A stretch of DNA of 64,000 nt from Cannabis sativa (lineage: Eukaryota > Streptophyta > Magnoliopsida > Rosales > Cannabaceae): contig NC_083603.1 of NCBI RefSeq assembly GCF_029168945.1, positions 45,394,406 to 45,458,405 on the forward strand, read 5' to 3'. Made by a program: the position numbers and the translations under genes. Below, piece after piece: positions 28,701-36,745 of the stretch (position 1 is its first letter; each line of letters begins with the position of its first letter). Below the pieces are notes generated by a model. It saw only the letters and a program-made list of their open reading frames with translations, was not told the origin of the DNA and ran no database searches.

Positions 28701-30818
28701 CGCACGGACTAAACACATTGAACTCGATGTTCACTTTGTTCGAGATAAAATTTTGAAGAAAGAACTTGAAGTGAGATACATTCCTTCCTCGGATCAAATT
28801 GCAGACTGTCTAACTAAAGCCTTGCCTCACTCCAGGTTTCATCAGCTCATTTCCAAACTCGGTGTGATTGCTTCCCCCCTTCGTTTGAGGGGTGGTGTTG
28901 AGAATTGAAGTTCACCATAGCTTTCCCTGCTACTCATCACAGAGGACTCTTGCCTTGCTGTCAGCATCGTGCATTAGGGAATTTGAATATTCCTTTCTGT
29001 TATTTGAATTTCTGTGTAATCATTGAATTGTACTAGAGTATCTTTTCGGTTATGCTTTTTCCTATTGTTTGCTGCCACTTGTCTTCATCACAGTGGCTCA
29101 ATGCTTGTATCCTTAAGTATATATTGAATGCAAATGCCCTCAGCCTCCTTGAGCTGAGTTTTACCATTTTCATCTTCTCTGCAATTTCTTTCTACTACTT
29201 GTTGAAATTATTGATAGAAAAACGTTGATCTGCTTGACATCTTTTGAGATCATTGTTTACGCATGAAGTTATTAAACTTCTTGTACCATTTCCTATGAGC
29301 ATTGCGAAGCCATAGAAAAGCCAAGTCATTTTTGCTTTCTTTTATGAATCATTGTTTTGTATAAATCCCCAAATCACCATAAAGAAAGTTTATCTTTATA
29401 TCTAGTCGGGCTGTAATTCTTCTACACCTAAAATTATATCAGTACCAATTTGATTGTAGCTAGTGTCAATACTAGATAGAAAATATTATTTTTTCCTTTT
29501 GCTCAAAGCCTTTAATACCTGGTCTTTATGGTAACTAGTTTCCATCATGTCCTACTGAAAATCCACTTGCTATGTAGTGCTTTCTTGCTTTGAGGTAATT
29601 CAGCTGATTCCCATGTCTAATTTTTCATTAATTAGTTTATCTCATATTTCATGGCAGCCTCCAACTTGACTAAATCATCCACCTGCATTGGTTCATACTA
29701 ACGCTATGGTTCTGCATTGTCAGTCAGTTATAAATAATGCAAATTGTGCAATACAACCTCTTTGCATTACTTATTGTTCTCGAGTAGGAATTCCTATATG
29801 AATTGCTTCATTATAATCAATAATGCACAATTGTTTGAAGATTCTACTTTTACTTATGTGATTGAGTGTGGAACTTCTAGTGCTCATCTCTGTTTTTGAT
29901 TGAGCATAGATTTGGAGTCTCCAATGTGCATGTATTGGACATTGTTAAAGAACTCAATCATTTTATTTTCTAATCCTACTAGACACATTTTAAGCAATGC
30001 ATCTTTTGAAGGACATAAAAGGCAACCACCTTTGGATTTTATATATAGCAGCCATGACTGTTGCATAGACTACTCAAATCACATCTCATTTATTTTGTCC
30101 ATTATTTGATTCTTGGGCAGATCTCTTGCTGCTTGTGAATTACTGTACAATGCTGGATATACAAACCTTTTCTGGGTTCAAGGGGGTCTAGAGGCTGCCG
30201 AAGATGAGGTACTTGTTTCATCTAAATTTGAAATAAATTTTTAATGTACTCTTATTTTTTTTAACTAAATATGAAATATGATGCAGGATCTTGTCATAGA
30301 AGGACCGCAGCCTCTTAAATTTGCTGGTATTGGTGGGATGTCGGAATTCCTTGGGTAATTACGTTTATTTTTTTTGTTCTTTTTTTTAAATACATGAAGA
30401 AGAAAGAAGGCACATACAATGGTACATTTTTTTTTGATAGAATTTATTAAAATTTTTTTAATTATTAGCAAAAGATCTTGTACTTTTCCAAGTAAAATAA
30501 AAAAGGATAGTATTTCACATGATCCAGTTTTATCAGCAATGAAATTACATTAATTCTGTTAATTTCAGTTGGACTGATCAACAAAGAGTTGTAGCTGCCA
30601 AAGCAGGTTGGGGTTACCGACTATTATTCTCTGCTCGTCTGGTAATTCTGTTTTATGGTACAAATTAACCTTTAAAACATATAGTTTTAGAGCTTTTCTA
30701 AAGACTAGTGTCTTTGTTTATTCTTTTGACACAGGTTGGAGTCTTTCTAATTGCTGATGCCTTGTTCATTGGTGCTCAGCGATTAGGTATCTACATCCAG
30801 GATATAAGATCACATTGA
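16794..30818 (+). CDS. STR11: Chloroplast rhodanese-like domain protein 11 (STR11-type), ten exons
   Basis: Exons by splice consensus and frame: 16794-16958, 17125-17220, 17327-17434, 17756-17852, 18079-18118, 18232-18306, 30121-30208, 30287-30354, 30569-30641, 30735-30818 (894 nt, 297 codons plus stop). All junctions keep phase. Residues 1-60 look like a Ser/Thr-rich chloroplast transit peptide. The rhodanese domain spans roughly residues 90-225, with LLDVRPSTER, GGWWSGVPTLSYD and active-site Cys189 in the loop CQKGLR. A hydrophobic C-terminal segment (about 266-288) suggests a membrane anchor. The layout and length match the Arabidopsis STR11 type as recalled. The sulfurtransferase substrate is unknown. 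Exon 2 could instead start at 17128. Intron 6 is about 11.8 kb because of nested retrotransposons, but no exon is damaged. Confidence 0.9.
18380..18939 (-). pseudogene. Old copia pol remnant, RNase H side
   Basis: On the minus strand the decayed frame still shows LLLYVDEKLVV (the YVDD box region), then KVPYANAIRSVMYAIICTKP and LSTTVVEYAVITEVSK, the typical order of copia RT end, linker and RNase H. Stops and frameshifts are abundant, with an internal gap. It continues on the far side of the young copia insertion, and the last five bases (ACTAC) form the target duplication. Confidence 0.75.
18940..19237 (+). repeat. 5' LTR of the young copia element
   Basis: It begins TGTTGAGAATTGAAG and ends AATTTCTTTCT, so the termini are TG...CT instead of the usual TG...CA. 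The same end is seen in the 3' LTR and is confirmed by the abutting ACTAC duplication. Confidence 0.9.
19266..22119 (+). CDS. Copia gag-protease-integrase (first part of the split polyprotein)
   Basis: The ATG lies 28 bp after the LTR. Order along the chain: gag-like domain (LDRNNYSLWKTMV, residues about 55-250), zinc knuckle CQVCGKFGHSAAVC (about 320), retropepsin WYADSGASSHVT (about 375), integrase HHCC zinc finger (HRRLGHPS, CDACQYGKSH) and catalytic D, D, E at HTDIWGP, SDYGGE and GRAERKHR. The frame then meets the target site of the gypsy insertion, and the extra C-terminal residues up to 22202 are gypsy LTR. No internal stop is present, so the insertion is the only visible lesion. It would supply capsid, protease and integrase. 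Confidence 0.9.
22120..22427 (+). repeat. 5' LTR of the chromovirus
   Basis: TGTTAGGACC at the start and GGCTATATCA at the end. It contains TTGTAATC and a poly-pyrimidine stretch typical of short plant LTRs. Confidence 0.92.
22457..27073 (+). CDS. Chromovirus gag-pol polyprotein, intact, 1538 codons
   Basis: Domains in order, with approximate residues: retrotransposon gag (100-260); zinc-knuckle-like CFKCDGPWTRGHQC (342); retropepsin LIDSGATHNF (428); reverse transcriptase with FFDDILVYS (763, FDD in place of YVDD); RNase H with EADASGYALGAVLMQ (909); integrase zinc finger CEVCQRNKS (1133) and DDE residues in TMDFIEGLP, SDRDRVF and DGQTEVVNR (1165, 1225, 1261). The C-terminal chromodomain-like block VEPEEVLNVRH to LPLFEASWE (1465-1515) probably guides integration to heterochromatin. 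The stop codon lies 58 bp inside the 3' LTR, so the last residues are LTR-encoded. No frameshift or stop is seen, so the element could still be competent. Confidence 0.93.
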   Translation: MTNTRSSKKVVESVQLGEEESQSQIHGDWDSMREKVDSHERGIAVISEKLDLLLRGQARMATELTDGPRSPIGRSVQPPIGSSGVGSHNRDETGGYGGRRPEFRPRNIELPLFAGSDPDDWTYRAERYFGLQRLTAEEQLEAAVLCLEGPALRWFRWENRRREIRSWGELKDLLLRRFLPAHEGSAYDRFLALQQTSTVQEYRQQFEALTASLGAVAEPLLESAFLNGLNSEIQGTLRLLEPVGLEKTTELAEIVEANPKVVRAFGSGPSKGVSPNRNSSFNPNGLTQRTFNGLNGTINKSLSSQNSFQRASTPLNQKREMEFGKGFKRLTETEVQEKRARGVCFKCDGPWTRGHQCKSPELQIILVQEEVEEMEELTAMEELGVNEQEGLTEAQVVEVSLNSVVGLTSPKTMKLVGSVHGQEVTVLIDSGATHNFIATSLVTQLKLPISTTEAYGVQMGTGQAVKGAGICLGVPVSLQTVEIIDDFLPLALGSTDVILGVQWLETLGDTHHNWKEGVMRFKRGGQMVELRGDPTLHKTRVSLKTMIKTIKEEHEGLWVEFGHTTAVGAGEDIPAAVSELLQRFSGVFDMPNKLPPPRHRDHAICLRSGVAPISIRPYRYPHVQKDEIERLVCEMLQGGICQPSTSPFSSPVLLVKKKDGSWRFCVDYRALNKETIADKFPIPVIDELLDELYGAKVFSKLDLKSGYHQIRVRPEDVPKTAFRTHEGHYEFLVMPFGLTNAPATFQANMNEVFKPYLRRFVLVFFDDILVYSPTMEAHLSHLQVVLDTLAKYQFYANKKKCCFAQQKLEYLGHIISDQGVSVDSSKVQAMLDWPLPTNLKSLRGFLGLTGYYRKFVKGYGSIARPLTEQLKKDRFCWNDEATTAFEALKHAMVTVPVLALPDFTKQFVIEADASGYALGAVLMQEGRPLAYFSQVLKPRAQLKSIYEKELMAIVLAILKWRPYLLGRRFLVRTDQQSLKFLLEQRLVSPEHQKWLVKLLGFDFEIQYRPGIANKAADALSRVPPATCAVLTTSSWLDWNVVHQEVLADPFLAKICADLEQHKEVSGFSFDHGQLRYKGRVVLAATSSLLPQFLKEYHETPIGGHSGESRTYQRLRADVFWTGMKQQVVDFVRRCEVCQRNKSMAMSPAGLLQPLPLPAQVWDDITMDFIEGLPRSEGVDTILVVVDRLSKYSHFITLRHPFTAKTVAEAFIDNVVKLHGIPCSIVSDRDRVFLSHFWAELFKQQGTILKHSTAYHPQTDGQTEVVNRCLETYLRCFASEKPRVWAKWLSWAEYWYNTSFHSSLGCTPFKVLYGRDPPPLVRYPSGGSAVLTVDQMLEDRDSFLDDLKMHLLRAQHRMKTTADSHRREVRFAVGDLVFVKLRPYRQKTLAVRRNEKLAARYYGPFRVLSRVGEVAYKLDLPPSAAVHPVFHVSQLRAVIGAASSSSTFPPQLTPELELQVEPEEVLNVRHGTNGPGDEVDVLIRWRNLPLFEASWEKFETIRQQFPAFNLEDKVRDIGGGNVRTKVRFTYARRGKNVNA
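27016..27323 (+). repeat. 3' LTR of the chromovirus
   Basis: Matches the 5' LTR except for two substitutions (GGAGGTTTATG versus GGAGGGTTATG, and TTTTTCACTT versus TTTTTTACTT). It also encodes the end of the polyprotein. Confidence 0.92.
27329..28908 (+). CDS. Copia reverse transcriptase-RNase H (second part of the split polyprotein)
   Basis: The open frame continues in phase from the integrase part once the gypsy element is discounted. It shows the copia RT core ([38 protein letters not shown], catalytic YVDDIV) and RNase H (SDADWACCIDDRKS, STESEYRAL, DNMSASALASNPVYHARTKH). The stop lies just inside the 3' LTR. No lesions are seen within it. Alone it has no own start, so the split probably inactivates the element. 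Confidence 0.9.
28896..29193 (+). repeat. 3' LTR of the young copia element
   Basis: Identical to the 5' LTR except for one C/T difference (TATCCTTAAG versus TATCCCTAAG). The ACTAC duplication follows. Confidence 0.92.
29199..29740 (-). pseudogene. Old copia pol remnant, RT N-terminal side
   Basis: Minus-strand remnants read in the order expected upstream of the fragment at 18380-18939: an EPMQVDDLVKLEAAMKYEI-like start, KGFEQKE, FLYGDLG, KSLAFLWLRNAHRKW (from [10 protein letters not shown]) and WYKKFNNFM. Many stops and indels are present. Together with the left fragment it shows that the young copia element landed inside an older, oppositely oriented copia. Confidence 0.65.
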
Positions 30819-31135
30819 TGATTACTTGATGCATTTTACATTTAGGAAAAACATTGTGCAGTAGCAGATGACAAGACTCACAATTTTCTGAGTGTCATAA
30901 GTCAATTTTGGTCAGTAGGATTATTGTCTCAAAGTCAAAGATGTTTTAGTGTAAATTCTTCAGTGTTAACTTTTCCTGCTTTCCCTGCCAAGATTTCTAC
31001 CACGTGCTGTTCAAAATTAGTGTTTGGTCAATGTAGATGTCTCCTTAAGTTGCAACTAGTGAAGTATTTCTTTAAATTACATTATTTACTACAGAGTTTT
31101 ACATGTATTGTTTCCTCGTTTTTATACTCCATTTA
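30819..31135 (+). other. 3' UTR / downstream flank of the STR11-like gene
   Basis: Non-repetitive sequence following the stop codon, with no further coding signal. No convincing AATAAA in an expected position was identified. It ends at the TTA target site of the next element. Confidence 0.4.
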
Positions 31136-31862
31136 TGGCTCGCTTGGTAAGCCGTGTAAGGGTTGTATTGTTTGAATAATAAATAACATCATGTTTAGAT
31201 ATAATAATATATTGTATTAATTATTACGACCAAAAAATTTATTACAATTTAAGTTGTATTATTTAATACATAACAAATAGTTTGTATTAGCTTGTATTAC
31301 TAATATTTACAGAAGATCTGGAGTCAACTCTAATCTCCAACCTGAACTAGGACCCATGATTGGGACCCTTGGACTCGGACCCAGATCCAAGACCCAAACT
31401 CGAATCCAAGACTCGAACCTAGACCTAGACCTGAACCTGGATCTAAACTTGGGACACGAACCTAGACTTGAACACGGACCTGGACCTGGACCTGCACCTG
31501 GGACCCCGGACCCGCACCCAAACCTGCACTCGCACCCGGACATAGACCCCAAACTTGGATTCAGACTCGGACTTGGACCCAGACTGGGATCGAGACCCGG
31601 ACCCAAGACTCGGACCTAGATTGGGATCGAGACCGAGACCTGATATCTAGACTGGGACCCGAGACCCAGACTCGGAACTTGGACCCAGAGTTGGTGTTGG
31701 GGTTGGGTCTATTAAAAATATATTATAAATTTACACAACCTATTAATACAAGTTAATACCAAACGTAGTATTGTATTAAATAATACTAATACTAATACAA
31801 TACAATACAATACAATACAATTTAAAACAAATACAACACAATACGGCGTACCAAACGAGCTC
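31136..31862. mobile_element. Tourist/Harbinger-like MITE with a GC-rich minisatellite
   Basis: The ends GGCTCGCTTGGTA and, inverted, GAGCTCGTTTGGTAC form imperfect TIRs, with TTA on both sides as the target duplication, as in PIF/Harbinger Tourist elements. Subterminal AT-rich ATACAATACAATACAA repeats flank a central GC-rich tandem repeat. No transposase is present. Confidence 0.65.
31340..31700. repeat. Hexanucleotide GACCYG-type minisatellite
   Basis: A degenerate tandem array of six-base units such as GACCTG, GACCCG and GACTCG covers about 360 bp. It makes ORFs rich in Gly/Pro/Leu/Asp on both strands that are not genes. It contrasts sharply with the AT-rich surroundings. Confidence 0.8.
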
Positions 31863-32149
31863 TTAGTAGTTATCCTTATGTAGGCAAGAAATCGTGTGAG
31901 CACTATGGGGTGTTTGCCATTATTTTCTGTTTTCTCTTTTTAAATTTTGTTTTTAGAAATGAGAACAAAAATAATTTTTTTTAGTTTTCAAAATACAAGA
32001 CAAAGTGTGTTCTCAGAAATGAGAACAAAAAATATTTTTTTTCTAGTTTTCAAAATACAAAATGCGTTCAGTTAATGTTGTCTAAAAATTATTTTTAGAT
32101 TATTTTTTACCAAAAAAAACTTCAACATTCCACACACTGACACGAACCC
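31863..32149. other. AT-rich spacer with a short tandem duplication
   Basis: The motif AGAAATGAGAACAAAAA followed by AGTTTTCAAAATACAA occurs twice (about 31956 and 32008). No gene is visible. Confidence 0.5.
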
Positions 32150-33167
32150 AACCCCACCTGAACCTTGGCACAACTTCGGATGTGGTGGACATTTTAGTGG
32201 TAAGAAAAATGCTTTAAAACTTTTACAATATGAATTTTATTGGCCTACTATCTTTTATGACACCTATATGTATTGAAAATCTTGTGAATGTTGTCAAAAG
32301 TTAGGAAGTGTAGCTCGGAGAAACATGATGCATTTGAATCCTATTCTTATTGTTGAGATATTTGATGTTTGTGGTATTGATTTTATGAGTCTATTTCTTA
32401 ACTCTTTTGGTAATTTGTACATTCTTGTTAGTGTTGATTATGTGTCTAGATGGACTATTGCATGTCACACTAATGACCACAAAGTTGTGCTTAAGTTTTT
32501 AAAAGAAAATATTTTCTCACGATTTGACACACCACGTGCTATCATTAGTGACAACGGTACACACTTTTGTAATAGGCCTTTTGAGCATTTAATGAAACAA
32601 TTTGGCATTACACATAATGTTACTACACCTTATCACCCTCAAACTAGTGGCCAAGTCAAAATATCACATAGAGAGATTAAGCACATCTTAGAGAAAGCCG
32701 TCAACCCAACTATTGGTCCTTAAGACTCATTGATGCATTTTGGGCATATCGTACTGCATACAAAATGTCCATTGGAATGTCTCCCTTTAGACTTATTTAT
32801 GGGAAGGTATATATGCCACTTAAGACAAAGCGGGTGAGAGAAGAAAACTTCGATTGAATGCGTTAGAAGAGCTTAGGCATGATGCATATGACTATTCGAA
32901 AAAGTATCAGGACCGAATGAAGTTTACCATGACAAAAACATTTTGAAAAAATATTTTTCTCCCAGTCAAAAAGTCTTTTTATACAATTCTCGTTTGCATC
33001 TTTTTCTGGGAAGGTTACGCTCTAGGCGGGTAGGTCCATGCATTATTTGCACTATTTTCCCAAATGGAGCCATCAAAATTGAAAATCCTAATAATGGCAA
33101 TGCATTCTAAGTTAATGGACAAAAATTGAAATCAATTTTAGAATTGAAAAATGTTGAAGTGGATGAA
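32150..33167 (+). pseudogene. Decayed Athila/Tat-type gypsy integrase fragment
   Basis: The translated order is HHCC zinc finger (GGHFSGKK, CECCQK), then the catalytic core (GIDFMSLFLNSFG, IISDNGTHFCNRPF, YHPQTSGQVKISHREIKH; the catalytic Glu is replaced by Lys in QVKIS), and post-core blocks (VFLYNSRLHLF, GAIKIENPNNGNAF). Stops include TGA after TYMY and TAA after TIGP, plus frameshifts near 32830-32900. This is a dead remnant. Its C-terminal end resumes at 35199 beyond the CACTA element. Confidence 0.8.
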
Positions 33168-33184
33168 CACTACTACAAAAGGGT

Positions 33185-33550
33185 TATTCCCAACGGTTTA
33201 TAACTGTCTTTTATATTATTTCCCAACGGTTCCTAAAACCGTTGGCTATGTGAGTGTCATAAAAATTCGAAACTTTAAATGACAGTTTATAACTGTGGCA
33301 AAAAGTTACTTTAAATGACGGTTAAGAAATGTCAGAAAAAGTCACTTTAAATGACAGTTTATAACTGTTGGGAAAGACTTCCATCGGGTAGTAACTGATG
33401 GAAAACATCTCTTTAAATGACGGTTTATAAATGTGGCAAAAAGTTACTTTAAATGACAGTTAAGAAATGTTGGAAAAGATTTTAGTCAGACTATAATTAA
33501 CAAAATACACTACTTAAAATGGTAGTTATAAACCGATGGACAATATGAAG
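33185..33550. repeat. CACTA subterminal repeat array
   Basis: About ten diverged copies of a TTTAAATGACRGTTTATAAC-like unit, often paired with GGAAAAG or GGCAAAAAGT. Such arrays bind CACTA-encoded proteins in known elements. Confidence 0.7.
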
Positions 33551-34204
33551 TAAAGTATAAAATAGAAATATTAATTCGATTGTCCTCTTGTAATTTTATT
33601 ATTTAGATTTCCAATACACGATGATGAAAAAACATATAACAATAATAATATTTTTATAAAAAAATTCATACATTTAACACTCTTCAAACAAATTAAAGCT
33701 TTATGAAAACCATAATATGCCATTAAAGTTTAGTAATGCAATACAAAAGAAGGAAATCCAATTAAGTTTTAACATTTTGCAATCTTTTGTAGAATATCTT
33801 CTATACATCTAAAAATATGTATACTAAGAACAAAATAAGTCTCCAGGTAGTCACTTGGGACTTTAATCAAATAGCTGGAGATCACTTCCTATAAACTAAA
33901 AAAACAAGACAATAGTAACTGAGATCGATGTCAAACCTATCAATCATTTTCTTAGATCACATGGGGATCGTCCATGAGCGATCATATTGGTCATCATACT
34001 CTATGTTATTAGTCATTTGCCTGCTGCTATCATCTGCATGACAACTTTTCCCATTCTTCACGTATTTCATTAATTTCTTTGTTAGTGTAAGAGGATGATA
34101 TGTTCCTTTTAAACTGCAACAAACGAGACAAATCATTAATTTAATAGGTCATAATAAAAGTACTTAAAAACTTTAATATTTGTGAAAATAATTAGTGTCT
34201 TTAC

Positions 34205-34376
34205 CTCTGTTTCCAATTTTCGTGTAGGATTATTTTCAGTCATGAATGATTTAATGAATCTCATGCTATAAAACCCACACCGGATGCCATCTGGTTGCTC
34301 TGGACATGTGTACTCAGTGAAGCTTATTGCTACTGAGCGTCGGTTTCTTTTCTCAAGGTAGTACCTCTCAAGAGCA
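34205..34376 (-). pseudogene. ULP1-like cysteine peptidase C-terminal exon inside the CACTA element
   Basis: The minus-strand frame contains YTCPEQPDGIRCGFYSMRF, the Q...D..CG(F/Y) signature around the catalytic Gln and Cys of Ulp1/SENP-type SUMO peptidases. It is bounded by an acceptor-like TGTAG and a GTAAAG donor. ULP1-like domains are known passengers of plant CACTA and MULE elements. The His/Asp part of the catalytic triad was not found nearby, so this is a fragment. Confidence 0.6.
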
Positions 34377-35198
34377 CTACACATAAATGATATAAAGTTA
34401 ATACATACATTAATGAAAATTAGAGCAATATGTTTAGAGCTTTGAACTACTAGAACGTATGTTTGAACACATCTTTTAATATCTTGACGAATGGTTTTGT
34501 TTTTGGAATCTAGAAATGCTACACTGCGATCCCGTTTGGATTAAGATAACCATCCAGTGTTCGCTAAACCCAATCAAACAAACTAATAAGATTAATAATA
34601 CTAATCATTATGTAATAGAGTAGGGTATGGATAAAACTTTTTTCATAACAACAACAATGTAATAACAACAATGTACCAGAGGCAAACAACTTGCTTATTT
34701 TAAATTATCTTCCTAATTCTCATTATCTCACCCTATAGTCCATAGTCCATATCCAAACATAACTTTTCTCCTTCTCATTATTTGTATAACAAAAATACCA
34801 AGGGATAAGGGACAAGGGACACCATACACGCCACAATTCATCTATGTAAGTTAAGATACTTATAATAGACAACAAATACTAATATTTTTCTTTAGTTTTG
34901 TATTTATGTACCATTTTAATTATTGGGCAAAAAGTGAAAGCAATATTAAAAGAAAAACTCAAAAATATGCAAAGTCCCATGGACCAACTTAAGCCTATGT
35001 TATGCTCAAAACTAAAGAATTAAGAACTAACCAAATTAGACACTTTTTTTTTTTTTAAAATCTGATACTAAAGTAGACACTTATTCATTTCATGCTAGTA
35101 TCCGTGACAGAAGGCTGCAAAACAAAATTTATTCTCTTGTCTCTACTACGAGTACATTGGTGGACAAAATTTATTCTCGTCTTTTTGTAGTAGTGGAA

Positions 35199-35295
35199 AT
35201 ACTCCTTGATGATCCGATCTACCATGATCTTTGATTGCTCTCATTAATTATTTGTAATGTGTGTTTTTATTTATATTTTAGATTACCTTTTTATC

Positions 35296-35356
<61 letters not shown>

Positions 35357-36126
35357 TTGTTGCTCATGCTCCATGATGAGGTATGACCATTCTAAACTCT
35401 CAACTCTTTTACTTTCAATTTATAATTTATATTTTGATACATTGAGAACAATGCATAAATTAAGTTTGGGTGGTGGGTCCCTATGGATATTTCCTTCATT
35501 TGCTTGAAAAGGGTAAAGTATTTTTCACTTAAAAAAATTATTATTTAGATGATAAAGTAGTTATATTATATATATATATATATATATATTTTTATAAAAA
35601 ATAAAAAAAAATCATATGTTTATTATTGTTTTTCTAGTAAAAAAAACCCAAAATATATTTATTTACTTTCTTTTATATGTATGTATTCATCTTAAAAAAA
35701 AATCTTTGGTGATATCCTTTTTTATGATAATACTCTTGATTGAGTTTAATTTTAGTTTATAAAATTATGAATGTTTTTTAAGCTTTGTGTTTAATTCTTG
35801 GGTAAATTTTACTAAAAATTAAATTTTGGAAAAAAATTATTCTTCATGTTAAGTGAAATAAATATTTTGTTACAATTTTTTTTTTCTTTTCAAAATTCAC
35901 ATATTAACTAAAGGAATAGTTTTTGATTTAAGACTTAAAATATATTTTCAAAGCAAGATTGACTATTGAATTAATTAAATAAGATTAATTTTTATTCATA
36001 TTTTCTATAAGTTATTTTTAATGTATATTTTGAGGACATGTTTGATATCACCAAATAAATTCAAAAAAATGTGTATTTTTTAATTTTTCTTTTGCTTGAG
36101 GACTAGCAAAATTGTAAGTTTGGAGT
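35199..36126 (+). other. 3' non-coding region of the gypsy remnant
   Basis: It starts with the last codons of the gypsy pol frame (LLDDPIYHDL, stop). A (TTA)n microsatellite (about 35300-35356), a TA run near 35570, and AT-rich DNA lead to the tract AAGTTTGGAGT before the LTR. ORFs made of poly-Leu come from the microsatellite. Confidence 0.55.
35300..35356. repeat. (TTA)n microsatellite
   Basis: About 19 uninterrupted TTA units, probably length-variable. Confidence 0.9.
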
Positions 36127-36424
36127 TGTGATAAATCTAAAAATTAGAGTTATTTTCATATTTTTTTAAATTAAAATTGGTTTAATTCTTAAGTTTTTAA
36201 TTAATTTAGTAAGTTTTTAATTATTTTTGAATTTATTAGCTTTATTTTAATTTTTATAGGGTTTTATGTATTCTTATAATTATTTTGTGATAATATGTAC
36301 GTAATGTTTATTTTTAATTTTATTTTAGTTTTTTTAATTAGTTTTATATTTTTTTAAATTAGGATTAAATTAGAGAAATATTAAGGAAATAGGCCCAAAA
36401 ATATAATTTCAAAAAGAAATCTGA

Positions 36425-36680
36425 TCAGCCCTCATGCAAGGCCCACTTGCGGTCAAAGTCACCTGCCCATCGCAGCCGTCCGCGTCCTGATTCGAAGGTC
36501 GAGCTCGCATGTGAGATACACCCCGACCAAAGGAGTGTGAGCCCCTATCCTCCGCCTCCCTCTAGCCTGCCACACGTCCCCATGGTCCCTAATAGCGTCA
36601 GCCCTCAGCGAACTAGCACAAGCCACGTGTGCTCCCCGTCAGCTTCTCTCCAACCGTAGCCCGCCATGTGGCACCTCCAG
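36425..36680. other. GC-rich island within the LTR
   Basis: About 250 bp of CG-containing, C-rich DNA with a 70-codon open frame rich in Pro/Ser/Arg. It is surrounded by very AT-rich DNA. The frame resembles no known protein, and I treat it as LTR regulatory or transduced DNA. Confidence 0.4.
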
Positions 36681-36745
36681 GAAAAGAAGAAGAAGAAATG
36701 AGCTGTTAAATGTGTTGTGCACACTCAAATTCTACTTTAAAAAAA

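Larger units (their letters stand above)
18940..29193 (+). mobile_element. Young Ty1/copia element (Ale-like), interrupted by a gypsy element
   Basis: Two 298-bp LTRs (18940-19237 and 28896-29193) differ at one base that I can find and are bounded by the duplication ACTAC. A primer-binding site TGGTATCAGAGCG abuts the 5' LTR, and a purine tract GAGGGGTGG precedes the 3' LTR. Removing the 5204-bp gypsy insertion plus one TAAGA copy leaves about 5 kb and a single in-phase gag-pol frame of 1477 codons. The short LTRs, 5-kb size and gag type suggest the Ale/Retrofit lineage (inference). The element lies sense within the host intron. Confidence 0.92.
18307..30120 (+). other. Giant intron 6 of the STR11-like gene with nested retroelements
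   Basis: The donor GTGAGC after the CQKGLR codons and the acceptor TTGGGCAG before SLAACELL fix the intron. It contains, from outside in, an old copia remnant (-), a young copia element (+) and a young gypsy element (+), each with matching target duplications for the young ones. The other introns of this gene are about 80-330 bp, so over 10 kb here is insertion-derived. About 29750-30120 and 18307-18380 are plain intron sequence. Confidence 0.85.
33168..35195. mobile_element. CACTA (En/Spm) element, 2028 bp, with a ULP1-like exon
   Basis: The ends CACTACTACAAAA and TTTTTGTAGTAGTG are the canonical CACTA TIRs, flanked by the 3-bp duplication GAA (33165-33167 and 35196-35198). The left subterminal region (33180-33550) has many copies of AAATGACAGTTTATAACTG-like motifs in variants, the usual transposase-binding arrays. 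The interior holds a peptidase exon (34205-34376). No TNP2 transposase is seen. It is inserted in the gypsy pol remnant. Confidence 0.9.

Noticed and set aside
29884..30109. Overlapping ORFs just before exon 7 of STR11
   Set aside because: Intronic; no convincing match, though it could be a further degraded copia piece.
31307..31619. Overlapping Gly/Pro/Leu-rich ORFs on both strands
   Set aside because: Both arise from the GACCYG minisatellite, which lacks stops in several frames.
35235..35507. ORF with a long poly-Leu run
   Set aside because: Direct product of the (TTA)n microsatellite in the gypsy 3' region; no protein features.
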